In this document: positions 1 to 8,406 of the stretch, piece by piece
Position numbering within the stretch: the first letter of the stretch is position 1
How the letters are laid out: each line of letters opens with the position of its first letter
Origin: Pelagophyceae sp. CCMP2097
Taxonomy: Eukaryota; Sar; Pelagophyceae
Reading direction: 5' to 3'
Length of the DNA: 16,417 bases
Assembly: GCA_026770575.1 (NCBI GenBank)
Contig: MU657178.1
Span: forward strand, 717,368-733,784
Translations under genes and position numbers: made by a program
Notes under the pieces: model-generated
What the model saw: the letters and a program-made list of their open reading frames with translations, nothing else
The model's database searches: none
Told to the model about the DNA's origin: nothing

Positions 1-2
1 AT

Positions 3-475
3 CTACAGATGAACAAACTCTTAACTCAGTCAGCAACTTATGTTACAATCCAAACACTCATGAGGTGGTCAACGTCTTACCGTACGGCCCCATACCTTCT
101 TCGTAACCCACATGCTTCCTGGGATCTTCGTGAGGGTCGAATTTTGAAAACTAAGCTTCGCCTCAGTTGCTTCGAGGCACTGGGCAAAGGGCATAATGTC
201 AAAGATTCTAGCGATTCTAGTGGCCGCATCACTCGAACTAAGTCCATTCCGTACACCCTGTGCTGTCGCCAGCGATACACGGAATCTATATATCATATTT
301 TGGGAGATTGTGCTACTTACGCTATACCTCGTGAGGAATGTTTTAGCAGAATATCCGGATAAGTGAAAAGGTTCCTCTTTTTGATTCTCTGTCAATCCAT
401 GCTAAGGTTGACTTCATCATGCATGAGAATACTCCCCATTTCGTTGATACTTTCATTTATCGTTTCTTATTTTAA
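3..475 (+). pseudogene. C-terminal fragment of LINE reverse transcriptase, frame broken
   Basis: The frame is open from the window edge to a stop at 360-362. Near its end it carries a zinc-knuckle-like segment: LCCRQRYTESIYHILGDC followed by ATY and R, which fits the Cys-Cys-His-Cys motif found after the reverse-transcriptase domain of many LINEs. The sensible protein does not end there. From 347 to the stop at 473-475 another frame reads as a typical element C-terminus (for example HAKVDFIMHENTPHFVDTF), while that frame has a stop at 344-346. A frame change between about 346 and 362 is therefore likely, so this copy is probably dead. Alternatively the shorter product is intact and the second frame is chance. 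Codon use is AT-rich, unlike all other genes here. Confidence 0.65.
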
Positions 476-560
476 TTTAAACCTATCAAATTCGTGCTAA
501 GTTGGTTGATCTGACTAGGCCAGGAGAAGGTCCTCCGGGACTGGACATCCTGTGATTTTT

Positions 561-575
561 ATTACATTACATTAC
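561..575 (+). repeat. (ATTAC)3 tail of the retroelement
   Basis: Three perfect ATTAC units directly follow a T-rich stretch and mark the probable 3' boundary of the element. GC content rises sharply just downstream. Confidence 0.7.
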
Positions 576-576
576 A

Positions 577-1046
577 TGCGCCTACGGGTTTGGGGGTGGC
601 CAACGCAAAATTAAAATCCTCCTTTATTGATCTCAGAGTTCACGCAGTTTTCTCGATTATTTCATAAAAGTCTCGTGGTCGCACCTTCTAGAGGCTGGTC
701 CACACCGTGTGCGGCCTGGGTCTGCCTCCCTATTTACGTGTTTATGCCAAAAAGTCAAAGTCAAAATTGGACCGCGAAACGCCCAGCGTCGGAATCCGAG
801 AAACGGGCCAGGAGGTTGGATTTTACACGACGCGCTTGAGATGAGAGCAGGATTGGGGGCTGAGTCACCTGTCGACGCAAATACCAACCGACGCGGCGGC
901 CGGCGTTACGGCCGCTCGCCGCGGTTACCGGTCCGAAAATTTCGAGTTGAATTTCGAGTCCGTTCAAGAAACCCTTTCCGTGAACAAACGTCGCGAACAA
1001 CGCAGTCGATTCACAAACGCCAACCTCAGCGTTGATTTCACCCACC
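577..1046 (+). promoter_or_regulatory. Gene-free 5' flank of the phosphagen kinase
   Basis: I see no gene here. Short open frames on both strands are unsupported. The region probably contains the kinase promoter and 5' UTR. A 10-nt direct repeat, AATTTCGAGT, lies at 938-947 and 950-959 (period 12), about 90 nt before the start codon. No TATA box or other standard element stands out. Confidence 0.4.
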
Positions 1047-2860
1047 ATGGCCGACATCAAGAACGGCAAGCAGCTCGGCAAGCACGCCACGGAGGACTTC
1101 GGCGGCGTCGCCAAGGGCGATGCCAAGGACAGCATCGACTTTGCGTACATGACCTACGAGGAGATGCCCAAATTCACCGAGGCGCACAAGTCTCTCATGG
1201 TGCGTGATCGCGGGCGTGCATCGCGGCACTCCCTCGGGCGAGGCGGCGGAGGGGCGCCGACCACCCGGGGCATTCGAGAAATCGACCGCCTCGGTCCGCG
1301 CGCGCGCGGACTCTTGAGATTCTCCCGGGCGCGTCCGAGAGTGTGTAACCGCGACGAGGTCCGGTTTGCCCTCGATTCGAGCACTTTGAAACAACGGGGT
1401 CGCGGGTCGGAGGCGCGCGCGTCCAATACGCGCCCGGTCCCGAGAGGCGCCTCGTCGCAGAGATTGGGTTGCAGTTGCGACATATTTCGCGCGAGCCTCC
1501 TTGGCAATCAATTTTGCAGCGCCGCCAGTCTCCGGGTCGCTTTTATTTGAGGCCGCTTTTTAGGCCAAGACGCTTACTCCGGAACTCTTCGCGAAGCTCA
1601 AGGACGTGGTCTCGCCCGCGGGTTTCACGCTGTCGAACGTCATCCAGACGGGCGTCGAGACGCCGCACCTCGGCGTCGGCTGCGTCGCCGGCGACGAGGA
1701 GACGTGGGACCTCTTCAAGGAGCTCTTCTATCCGGTCATCAAGGGCTGGCACAACTACGACCCCGCCAGCGGCAAGCAGCCCACGGACCTGAACCCCGAC
1801 AACGTGAGCTGTTACGCACTTTGTATCTTTGAGATTTTTGCACGCCTCTTGGGGCGAGAAAATGTGAACGGTTCTCAGAGGTGTGGTGTGGTGGACGTCG
1901 AGTTGCTTCTTGGGGGGCAAGCCTGGTCGGGTTGCGCCGCGCGTCGTCCCCTTGCGCTTGTCCGCGCGTCCGACGCCCATTTTTTCCTAGGTCAAGCAGA
2001 CCCCCGAGCAGCTGGCCAAGTTCAACCAGTACGTGGCTTCGACGCGCATCCGCGCGGCGCGCAACATCCGCGGCTACCCTCTGCCGGCGGGCTCGACGCG
2101 CGAGTCCGCGGCGGCGGTCGAGGGCATTTTGCAAAAGACGTTCGAAAAGCTCGACGGCGACCTCAAGGGCACGTACTTCCCGCTCGGCACCATGACGACG
2201 GAGCAGGAGACGGAGCTGCAGGCCGAGGGCTTCCTCTTCCAGAAGCCCAAGACGACCAACCTCCTCACCAACGCGGGCGCGGCGCGCTTCTGGCCCGACT
2301 CGCGCGGCATCTTCCACAACGAGGGCAAGACGGCGCTCTGCTGGTGCAACGAGGAGGACCACTGCCGCATCATCTCCATGTCCAAGGACGGCGACGTCAA
2401 GGGCGTCTTCGCGCGCTTCTGCAAACTCTCCGACGCGACAAAGGCCGGCGCCGAGGCCGGCGGGTCCGCCCTCATGCACAACGACGTCCTCGGCTTCCTG
2501 GGCACGTGCCCCTCGAACCTCGGCACGGGCCTGCGCGCCGGCGTGATGATCTGCCTCCCGTTGCTGAACGAGGACCCGCACCTCTTGGAAAAGGTCTGCG
2601 ACGCCTACGACCTGCAGCCGCGCGGGTCCGCCGGCGAGCACAGTGCCGCCGTCGGCGCCAAGTGGGACATCTCCAACAAGCAGCGCCTGGGATTCTCCGA
2701 GGTGCAGCTCGTACAGAAGATGGTCGACGGCGTCTCCAAAGTCATCGAGATCGAGGAGATGATGGCCGCGGGCAAGTCCAAGGAGGACGTCATCGCCTAC
2801 CTCGACGGCGCCGCCGCCGTGGCCGTCGACGTGGCGACCATCGCGCCCGCGCCCGCGTAA
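1047..2860 (+). CDS. Phosphagen (guanidino) kinase, creatine/arginine kinase family, 3 exons
   Basis: Joined exons 1047-1199, 1564-1803 and 1991-2860 give 420 aa. Both introns (364 and 187 nt) are phase 0, with GTGCGT and GTGAGC donors and TAG acceptors. The start sits in CCACCATGG. The enzyme should reversibly move phosphate between ATP and a guanidino compound as an energy buffer. Family signatures are present: GCVAGDEE, STRIR, NEEDHCRIISM (catalytic Glu), CPSNLGTGLRAG (reactive Cys), QPRGSAGEH and DISNKQRLGFSEVQLVQ. The C-terminal half looks creatine-kinase-like, but the flexible loop reads GSAGEH, mixing arginine-kinase GEH with Ala where arginine kinases have Arg. The substrate cannot be assigned. 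No targeting peptide is visible, so it is probably cytosolic. About 25 Ala-rich residues extend the C-terminus beyond the usual family end. Confidence 0.93.
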
Positions 2861-3292
2861 GCTCGAGGCCCAAGTCGAGAGCGCACCGCGCCGCTTACCA
2901 GCCGCGCCCTCGAACGCCGCACCGCCCGCGGCCCCCTGAACCTCCGCAGCCTCGCGCCGTCCCCGGCGCTGTCACTTTAGAGATTGTGCATCTCGAGAGG
3001 CACTCCTCCGCGAGCCTCACTGTTCTACTAAAAGCTTTCGACTCCGACTGGACCGCGACTCGACCGGCACACCGCGGATCAGCCTCGTCGAGGCGCGGCG
3101 GCGATGCTCACGATCTTCAGGATTCTATCGAGGCTCGGGGAGACAGGGGATGGGTGATGTTAAGAGTCGCGCGACACCACGGCGCGACTTCGTACTTTGC
3201 TTTCACCTGAGTGGACACAGTGGTGGCACGCGCGCCGTGGGTTCAGGGCCGGCGCCATGCCGCCTCGGCGCGCCGCACCTTTGGCGGGGCGC
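2861..3292. other. Convergent intergenic stretch, no gene seen
   Basis: This lies between the kinase stop and the stop of the minus-strand zinc-ribbon gene, so it should hold both 3' UTRs. The kinase-frame alternative ORF running to 3210 is a read-through in another frame and has no family resemblance. I see no RNA gene or strong repeat. Confidence 0.4.
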
Positions 3293-4073
3293 TTAAAAGA
3301 AGCTCATGGAGGAGAGGCCGCGGCACCGCTTGCAGCGGAAGGCCGCGGCGGTGGCGGGATTCATGCCTATGACTCGGAGGATCACACGACAAAAGACCAA
3401 GAAACAAAACGCACCGGGCTCGAGCACGAACTGCGTCCCACACCCGCGGCACGCGCGGGAGTTCGCCGAGGCCGCCTGCCCGGCGGCGTGGGCGCGCGCG
3501 AAACGAGGCGACGCGCGGCAACGCGGGCCCGGCGCGGTCGCGCGGCTCGTTCCGACGGGGTCCAACAAAGTGCACGGACCTGGTGGACGACGGCGGCGTG
3601 GACGACTTGTACCTGGACGGGCTGCTGCGCGTAGACGGGCTGCGCCGTGGCGTAGACGGGTTGCTGCGGGGGCGGGAACTGGACCTGGAACCTAGAGCGC
3701 CGCGCATCGAGCGCATGGACCGGCTCTGGAGCCTTCGAAACCCTCTCGAGCCTGGGTGCCTCTTTGACTGTGGACGCCGCCGTCTTGCTGGCCGCCCGGC
3801 TGGACGCCTTGGGGCACGTTCACTTGCATCGTCTGGCCCGTCTCCGGGTTGACGACCTGCATCGGCTGCCCGCCGGACAAACCCGGCGGGCACGTCACCA
3901 CCAAAGGCTGCGGCTGCTGCACGACCTAGCAGATGGAGTGGAGGCCAGCGCTTGGCTCTGAGGAGGCGCGCCTGCGCCATAATGGGCTGGCCCGCGTGTT
4001 CCGCCTGCCCGGGCGGGGTGTAGACCTGCGCCTGGACGACTTGCGCCTGCTGCGGCACGTAGCCCTGCTTCAT
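3293..4073 (-). CDS. Small Pro/Gln-rich protein with C-terminal zinc ribbon (LSD1-finger-like)
   Basis: Proposed exons on the minus strand are 4073-3972, 3925-3789, 3691-3580, 3475-3415 and 3366-3293, giving about 161 aa. The N-terminus is rich in Gln, Val and Pro. Two related segments follow: VTCPPGLSGGQPMQV and NVPQGVQPGGQFQVQFP, the V-P-x-G-V-x-P-G-x-x-F-x-V type seen in many stramenopile proteins. The C-terminus has C126-x2-C129 and C149-x2-C152 (ACRGCG and FRCKRC), a zinc ribbon resembling plant LSD1-type fingers. The second segment is intact only if intron 3692-3788 uses a GC donor. Exon 1 could instead end at 4026 with a GT donor, and exon 3 at 3613. The last intron (3367-3414, 48 nt) is a multiple of three and has no stop, so retention would keep frame. 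Function unknown; possibly a transcription or scaffold factor. Confidence 0.68.
3692..3788 (-). other. GC-AG intron in the zinc-ribbon gene
   Basis: The donor is CCA|GCAAGA and the acceptor CTCTAG|G, phase 2. No GT in the upstream exon gives phase 2. With the GC donor the protein reads across as VQPGGQFQVQF, completing a recognisable motif. Confidence 0.65.
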
Positions 4074-4464
4074 GGCCTGCTTTGCGAGCGTCGGACGATG
4101 CGGAGCCAAAGCGGAATTCTTTCCACGCGCAGCGCCCCTCCGCGCGCTTTCGCGCCGGCACCGCCGTCGACCACGGACCGACGGTTTACCCTCGCAAATC
4201 GCAATGCGCCCCGGGGGCGAGACGCGGGTGCGCGCGCACGGGCCGGTGAGCACGAGCGTGCTGCGCGAAGAATTCCGGCTACTAGGAATTCCTAGTTTCA
4301 AGTTGCAAACTTGTTTCCCCTGGGATAGGAAACCTGAAAGGGGGCGAGGGTACAGTCAAATTCCGTCCATTTTTCGAACCATTGGTCCCACCGGCAGGAC
4401 GTCGTCGACGCGCCAGCCTCGGCGGTTCGGGCGCTGCAGTGCGAGCTCGAGCGGCTCTGAGGAC
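4074..4464. promoter_or_regulatory. Divergent intergenic region between the zinc-ribbon and WD40 genes
   Basis: This 391-bp spacer separates two ATGs pointing away from each other, so it probably carries both promoters. Long frames cross it on both strands but look like GC-rich chance frames. The notable element is the palindrome at 4281-4296, which has a near copy at 7879-7895. Confidence 0.45.
4281..4299. repeat. Palindromic motif ACTAGGAATTCCTAGT, copy 1
   Basis: ACTAGGAATTCCTAGT (4281-4296) is a perfect 16-bp palindrome. The 17 bases TAGGAATTCCTAGTTTC (4283-4299) recur exactly at 7879-7895. Both copies lie in spacers between divergent genes, which suggests either a binding site or a remnant of a repeated element. 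Confidence 0.6.
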
Positions 4465-5685
4465 ATGGACGCCGCCGACGAGGCCTCACGAGCCGTCCAG
4501 TCGCGACCCGCCGCGCCGGTCCTCGAGGTGCTCGAGCTGAGCGACCTGCTCGCGCAAATCCTGCGGCTGGCGGCAGCGCCGGACGCGCTTTGCGTGACGA
4601 AGCGCGTCGCTCGAGCTGCGCGGGGCGTGGCGCCGGCCGTGCGCAGGCTCGTCTTAGAGGACCGGTGGAAGGGCCGAATTTTGAAGGGCACCGCAATCCT
4701 CAGGGGGCACACCGACGAGGTCTGGAGCTGCGCGTTCTCGCCCGGCGGCAAGCGCATCCTGACGGCGGGCGACGACAATACGGCGCGGCTCTGGGACGCC
4801 GAGACGGGTTTGTTGGTGGCGACGCTCGAGGGGCACACCGGCGCCGTCAACTGCTGCGCGTTCTCGCCCGACGGCAAGCGCATCGTGACGGCGAGCAGCG
4901 GCGGCACGGGGCGGCTCTGGGACGCCGAGTCGGGCGCGCTGCTGACGACGCTCGAAGGGCACACCAGCTGCGTCACGAGCTGCGCCTTCTCGTCCAACGG
5001 CAAGCGCGTCGTCACGGCGAGCTACGACGAGACGGCGCGGCTGTGGGACGCCGAGACGGGCGCGCTGCAGACGGCGCTCGAGGGGCACGCCGATGAAGTC
5101 CATAACTGCATGTTCTCGCCCGACGGCAAGCGCCTCGTTACGGCGAGCTACGACGGGACGGCGCGGCTGTGGGGCACCGAGACGGGCGCGCTGCAGGCGA
5201 CGCTCGAGAGGCACACCGGCCCTGTCTTCAGCTGCGCGTTCTCGCCCGACGGCAAGCGCATCGTGACGGCGAGCTGCGACAAGACGGCGCGGCTGTGGGA
5301 CGCTGAGAGGGGCTCGCTGCTGACGACGCTCGAGGGGCACACCGATGAAGTCCATAACTGCCTGTTCTCGCCCGACGGCAAGCGCATCGTGACGTCGGGC
5401 GGCGACAAGACGGCGCGGCTCTGGGACGCCGAGACGGGCGCGCTGCAGACGACGCTCGAGGGCCACACCGACTCGTCACGAGCTGCGCGTTCTCGCCTGA
5501 CGGCACGCGCGTCGTCACGGCGAGCGAGGACGGCAATGGAATGCCGCACTCTAATGTTGTGGCTTCTCCGCCCGGCTCCACTCTCTGACCGCCTGCCGGA
5601 AGAAGTCTGCACTTTCGAGGGAAGGGTCCACCGACTCGCGAAGGGAGTCGGAGAGGACTCCCCGGAGCATCGAGCCGCGAGTTGA
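4465..5685 (+). CDS. F-box-like WD40 repeat protein, frameshifted in the last repeat
   Basis: The ATG at 4465 was chosen because upstream codons overlap the opposite gene's flank and show no domain. Residues 18-65 are helical and F-box-like (LELSDLLAQILRLAAAPDAL), followed by six full WD40 repeats of exactly 42 aa, each with GH, FSPDGKR and ARLWDAETG. Such proteins often act as substrate receptors of SCF ubiquitin ligases. A seventh repeat starts at 5455, but one base appears lost near 5475. The frame holding VTSCAFSPDGTRVVTASEDG begins at 5475 and ends at a TGA at 5586-5588, whereas the uninterrupted frame runs on to 5685 as Arg-rich nonsense. Even after frame correction, blade 7 lacks its final RLWD strand. 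Either this is a decaying paralogue, or six blades plus a partial one are enough, or there is an assembly error. Confidence 0.82.
   Translation: MDAADEASRAVQSRPAAPVLEVLELSDLLAQILRLAAAPDALCVTKRVARAARGVAPAVRRLVLEDRWKGRILKGTAILRGHTDEVWSCAFSPGGKRILTAGDDNTARLWDAETGLLVATLEGHTGAVNCCAFSPDGKRIVTASSGGTGRLWDAESGALLTTLEGHTSCVTSCAFSSNGKRVVTASYDETARLWDAETGALQTALEGHADEVHNCMFSPDGKRLVTASYDGTARLWGTETGALQATLERHTGPVFSCAFSPDGKRIVTASCDKTARLWDAERGSLLTTLEGHTDEVHNCLFSPDGKRIVTSGGDKTARLWDAETGALQTTLEGHTDSSRAARSRLTARASSRRARTAMECRTLMLWLLRPAPLSDRLPEEVCTFEGRVHRLAKGVGEDSPEHRAAS
4699..5502 (+). repeat. 126-bp tandem WD40-coding repeats
   Basis: Repeat units begin with a CTCGAG-like sequence at 4699, 4825, 4951, 5077, 5203, 5329 and 5455, with an exact period of 126 bp. 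The units are also very similar in DNA, including synonymous positions. This points to recent internal duplication or gene conversion rather than ancient repeats. Confidence 0.85.
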
Positions 5686-5892
5686 TGATCATCGTCCAGG
5701 TCGGCCCGACAAAAACTTCTTCAAGGCACACACAACCGGGGTTCTCCAAGGCACACACAAGTTACAGGGCCATGCGTGGGCCCGCGGCCGCGGAGGAGCC
5801 CGCCGGATCTCCCGGCCCGGCGCCGCGGCGAGTACTATCAGAGGGCATCTTAAGGATTCGATCGATTACACATGAGCACATGCGGCTGGGTC
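5589..5892. other. Convergent intergenic stretch with small repeats
   Basis: I see no gene beyond the off-frame WD40 tail. A 7-bp stem (CCGACTC 5631-5637, GAGTCGG 5645-5651) lies just after the frame-corrected WD40 stop. The 14-mer CAAGGCACACACAA occurs at 5722-5735 and 5747-5760. Confidence 0.4.
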
Positions 5893-7652
5893 TCACACGA
5901 TTTGGCCGCGAAGGACTGTTAACGCGGGGAGCAGCGCTCTCCGCGGCGGCGGCACGGGCGCGGCCGCCGCCGCGAGCGCGCGCGCGACGCGCCGCCGCTG
6001 GTGCGGCTGGTCCACGTAAGCCTAAGTGGCGCCATGGAACACGCAAGCGCACGCGACGAGGCGGTTCCCCCAAACAAACTCACGTCGAGGTCGAACTTGA
6101 AGGGCTCCGTCCCGAAATTGACGACGACGAGCGCGGAGTCGTCGATACCAATGGTCGGGTAGAGGGGTCCGACGTCGTGGGAAAGCACAAAGCACGTGGC
6201 CAGTTGCACCTAAATTTTGCCTTATTTTCGATGCAAGGAGTCTGCAAGTACAGAGCCGAAATCGCACGCCGCCGCGCGTGAAGAACAGCCTTCGGTCGGA
6301 GTGGTCAAAGCCGCAGCCGACCACGTCGCCTCTGCCAAAGGGCTCTTCGTGCCTCGCCGCGGAGCCGTCGGCGTGGAAGACGCCGCCGTCGTCCGAGTGG
6401 TAGCCCCACGAGTGGACGTCCCACCCGGGCATCATTTTTTCCGCATCAAATGAGCTCGTCGACAGCCCGACGGCCACGCAGGGCGGCACGCGCCGCCGCG
6501 GCACCGGCGAGTTCGGCTCCGTGTCGTCGGCGAGGCGGAGCTCGAAGTAAGATACCAAGCGCGGCGCCACGCGGATGGCGTTGCCTTTTGAGGAAACCCA
6601 AGGCGTGGAAAACGGCCGCGGGGCCTCGTGCAGCGCCACCACCTTGGCCAGCGCCTTGCGCGACAGGACCAGCGACATGGACCGCGCGAAGCGCCGCGCC
6701 TAATTCAGTTACGTCAAAGAATTCAGATACGTCAAAGAGCCACTAGGCGAGAAAGAAACGCACGCGCTCGGCCAAGCACTTTGCCGGCGCGAGCGGCGTC
6801 TTGGGCGTGCGCGGCGACACGGGCGAGAGCGAACGGCCGCGGAGCACGGACCGCCGCCGCCGCATCGGCATGAGGCCCTCTAGAGAACTCGCGCGCCGGT
6901 CCGTGGAGATGCCTAGACGGTTCATTCGTCGCCTTTGCGCGCGGCACGTTTGCAAAACGGGGACGCACGGGGCGGCCGGGGCCGGAAGAAGTGTTCTCCG
7001 CCCAAGGGCTTTTCCGCTCGCACGGCGCGGTCTCCTTCCCCAAGCGCGCCGACGTAGCGCAGGCCCACCGCCGCCGTATCAGACTCGTAGCGCAGGAACG
7101 TGCCCTTTAAGACCTGCAACAAAGGCGTCAACTGACGGCGCGCGGCGACGGAGCGATACGGCGGCGGCGGGAAAGAGATTTGTTTCGGAGTAGCGTCCCG
7201 CAACATTAAGTTAGCCGATTAGCCTCTCCTATTCGCGCACCTCGCGGATGTTCGGCGACGGCGACGCGAGGACGTGCAGCTGCGCCAGCGAGAGACCCTC
7301 GGACTCGACGCGCCGGCACGCGGATTCGGAGAGCCCCCATCGGCCAGCGGCGTGCCTACACCGAGCGTCAACGACCGCCAGCGCCACGAAGCGAGTTCGA
7401 CACTCTCCCCGCGGAGCCGGCGGTTGGCCGCCTTTAAGCGCATGCCCGCGGCGGCCGCATGCGCTCCAAGGCGGCGTGGGCGCCAGATTCGCTTCACGGT
7501 TGAACAGGCGATAGCACTCACCTCTGCCAGACGCCATTTGCAAGGTATTTCGCGCGCGCCGCCTTGCTGGTGCATGCCAGGCAGCGCAGGTCGGCCGAGG
7601 AAAGGAAGCCCAAGACTTCGCCTTCGGCGTCCGTCGGCAGGACATCGAACAT
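5893..7652 (-). CDS. F-box/SPRY domain protein, 7 exons
   Basis: Exons on the minus strand are 7652-7522, 7355-7241, 7113-6969, 6912-6764, 6699-6268, 6209-6084 and 6021-5893. All phases match and they give 408 aa. Residues 3-43 are an F-box (VLPTDAEGEVLGFLSS, LACTSKAARAKYL). Residues about 225-365 are a SPRY domain, with SYFELRL, CVAVGLST, MPGWDVHSWGYHSDDGGVFH, VGCGFDHSDRRLFFTRGG and, after a 58-nt intron, LYPTIGIDDSALVVVNFG and PFKFDL. F-box proteins recruit substrates to SCF ubiquitin ligases, and SPRY is a protein-binding fold, so this is probably a substrate receptor. The F-box half and the SPRY half could be two genes, since a stop and an ATG overlap at 6922-6925. However, a 56-nt GTGCGT...TAG intron (6913-6968) joins them in phase. 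The start could lie further upstream in the same open frame. The C-terminal tail is Ala/Arg/Pro-rich. Confidence 0.8.
6702..6737 (-). repeat. 18-bp tandem duplication inside an F-box/SPRY intron
   Basis: AATTCAGTTACGTCAAAG (6702-6719) is followed at once by the same 18-mer with one change (6720-6737). The pair fills more than half of the 64-nt intron 6700-6763 and sits next to the acceptor. Confidence 0.75.
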
Positions 7653-8406
7653 AGCAGAGCTGCCGTGGAAGCAGTTCTGATTGATCAGAAAAGTTTCGAA
7701 GGCCGGGAGCAGAGTCAGAATGTTCCCAGAAAGCTTTGACACTGGGCTGGGCCGGCACTGAGAAAGCATGACACTGTGCTCTGGCGCCGAGCCCGCCCCG
7801 ACGTGCGCCTCGACACACACGCCCAACTCCGCGCCCGAGAGCGCTAGGTTCGATGGGAATCTCGAGTCAGACTCTGAGTAGGAATTCCTAGTTTCTGAAT
7901 GCACGTTAGAACTTGAACCCTAAACACGTCTTGCACCTTCCTTGAAGAAGGCTCCTCACTTGGATGTTTTTAGGGTAGGGGTAAGGTGGACGAGGGCGGT
8001 GCGGCCTCACGTGGCCGCCGCTAAACGTAGCTCGCACGCCTTGGAGCAGTAGTGGTGGCGAAGGATCGCGAGCGGTATTTGCCCGAAACGCGCGGGTTGG
8101 TGCCCGAAACCACAAGGGGCCTCGGCAGGCGCGCGGTGGATGGATCCGCATGGTCGCCGCACCATCGGCGTCGCAGATGGGCCCACTGCCGATCCCCTGC
8201 AAAGGTCCCGCCGTCCTGGCGCGCGAGGTTCGAGATTCGGACCTCCCGATTCAACTTCGAAGCGGATTTAGAAAAAGAATAGAAACAACCTTCAGGAGGA
8301 ATCCAGCAAATCCTGTGCAATCGCAGCGGCCCGCAAACTTTGGTCAGCTGATCAGCTCGTGATCAGTTAACGGTGACGGCGGCGGGTCGTGGGAGCCGGT
8401 CCCGTG
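7653..8406. promoter_or_regulatory. Divergent intergenic region between the F-box/SPRY and coiled-coil/TPR genes
   Basis: This 754-bp spacer is the longest divergent one here. The F-box frame stays open upstream to 7904, but that extension shows no domain and is probably 5' UTR. Short frames at 7906-8320 on both strands have no recognisable content. The region holds the second palindrome copy (7879-7895). It also has a perfect 12-bp palindrome, AGCTGATCAGCT (8346-8357), with a further TGATCA at 8361-8366, about 50 bp before the TPR-protein start. Confidence 0.45.
7879..7895. repeat. Palindromic motif TAGGAATTCCTA, copy 2
   Basis: The 17 bases TAGGAATTCCTAGTTTC match 4283-4299 exactly. The central 12 bp are a perfect palindrome. 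Similarity stops quickly outside the motif. Confidence 0.6.

Larger units (their letters stand above)
1..576 (+). mobile_element. 3' end of a LINE-like non-LTR retrotransposon (5' truncated by window edge)
   Basis: This block is visibly AT-richer than everything after about position 600. It holds, in order, the C-terminal end of a reverse-transcriptase-type ORF (to 475), a short 3' UTR, a compact stem-loop around 520-544 (GGAG 523-526 can pair with CTCC 533-536, and CCAG 520-523 with CTGG 541-544 as an outer or competing stem), and a tail of three ATTAC units at 561-575. Non-LTR elements of the LINE type typically end in a 3' structure read by their own reverse transcriptase followed by a short simple repeat. 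The upstream end and target-site duplication lie outside the window, so family and insertion age cannot be told. Confidence 0.75.

Noticed and set aside
931..960. 12-bp-period AATTTCGAGT repeat as a promoter operator
   Set aside because: Only two short copies exist, with no independent support; noted but not called a site.
1038..1511. 157-aa minus-strand ORF over kinase exon 1 and intron 1
   Set aside because: It is antisense, Arg-rich and crosses a supported intron.
1739..2641. 300-aa minus-strand ORF opposite the phosphagen kinase
   Set aside because: It is the antisense of a well-supported exon in GC-rich DNA; it has low-complexity Arg/Ala composition and no motif.
4699..5460. Regular 126-bp repeats as a possible CRISPR-like array
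   Set aside because: The repeats code for WD40 blades without unique spacers, and the organism is a eukaryote.
4654..5466. 270-aa minus-strand ORF with regular repeats
   Set aside because: It mirrors the WD40 repeats on the other strand; the periodicity comes from the 126-bp units.
7906..8320. Small minus-strand ORFs in the divergent spacer (about 98-99 aa)
   Set aside because: They have no motif, no signal and no splice logic; probably chance frames.
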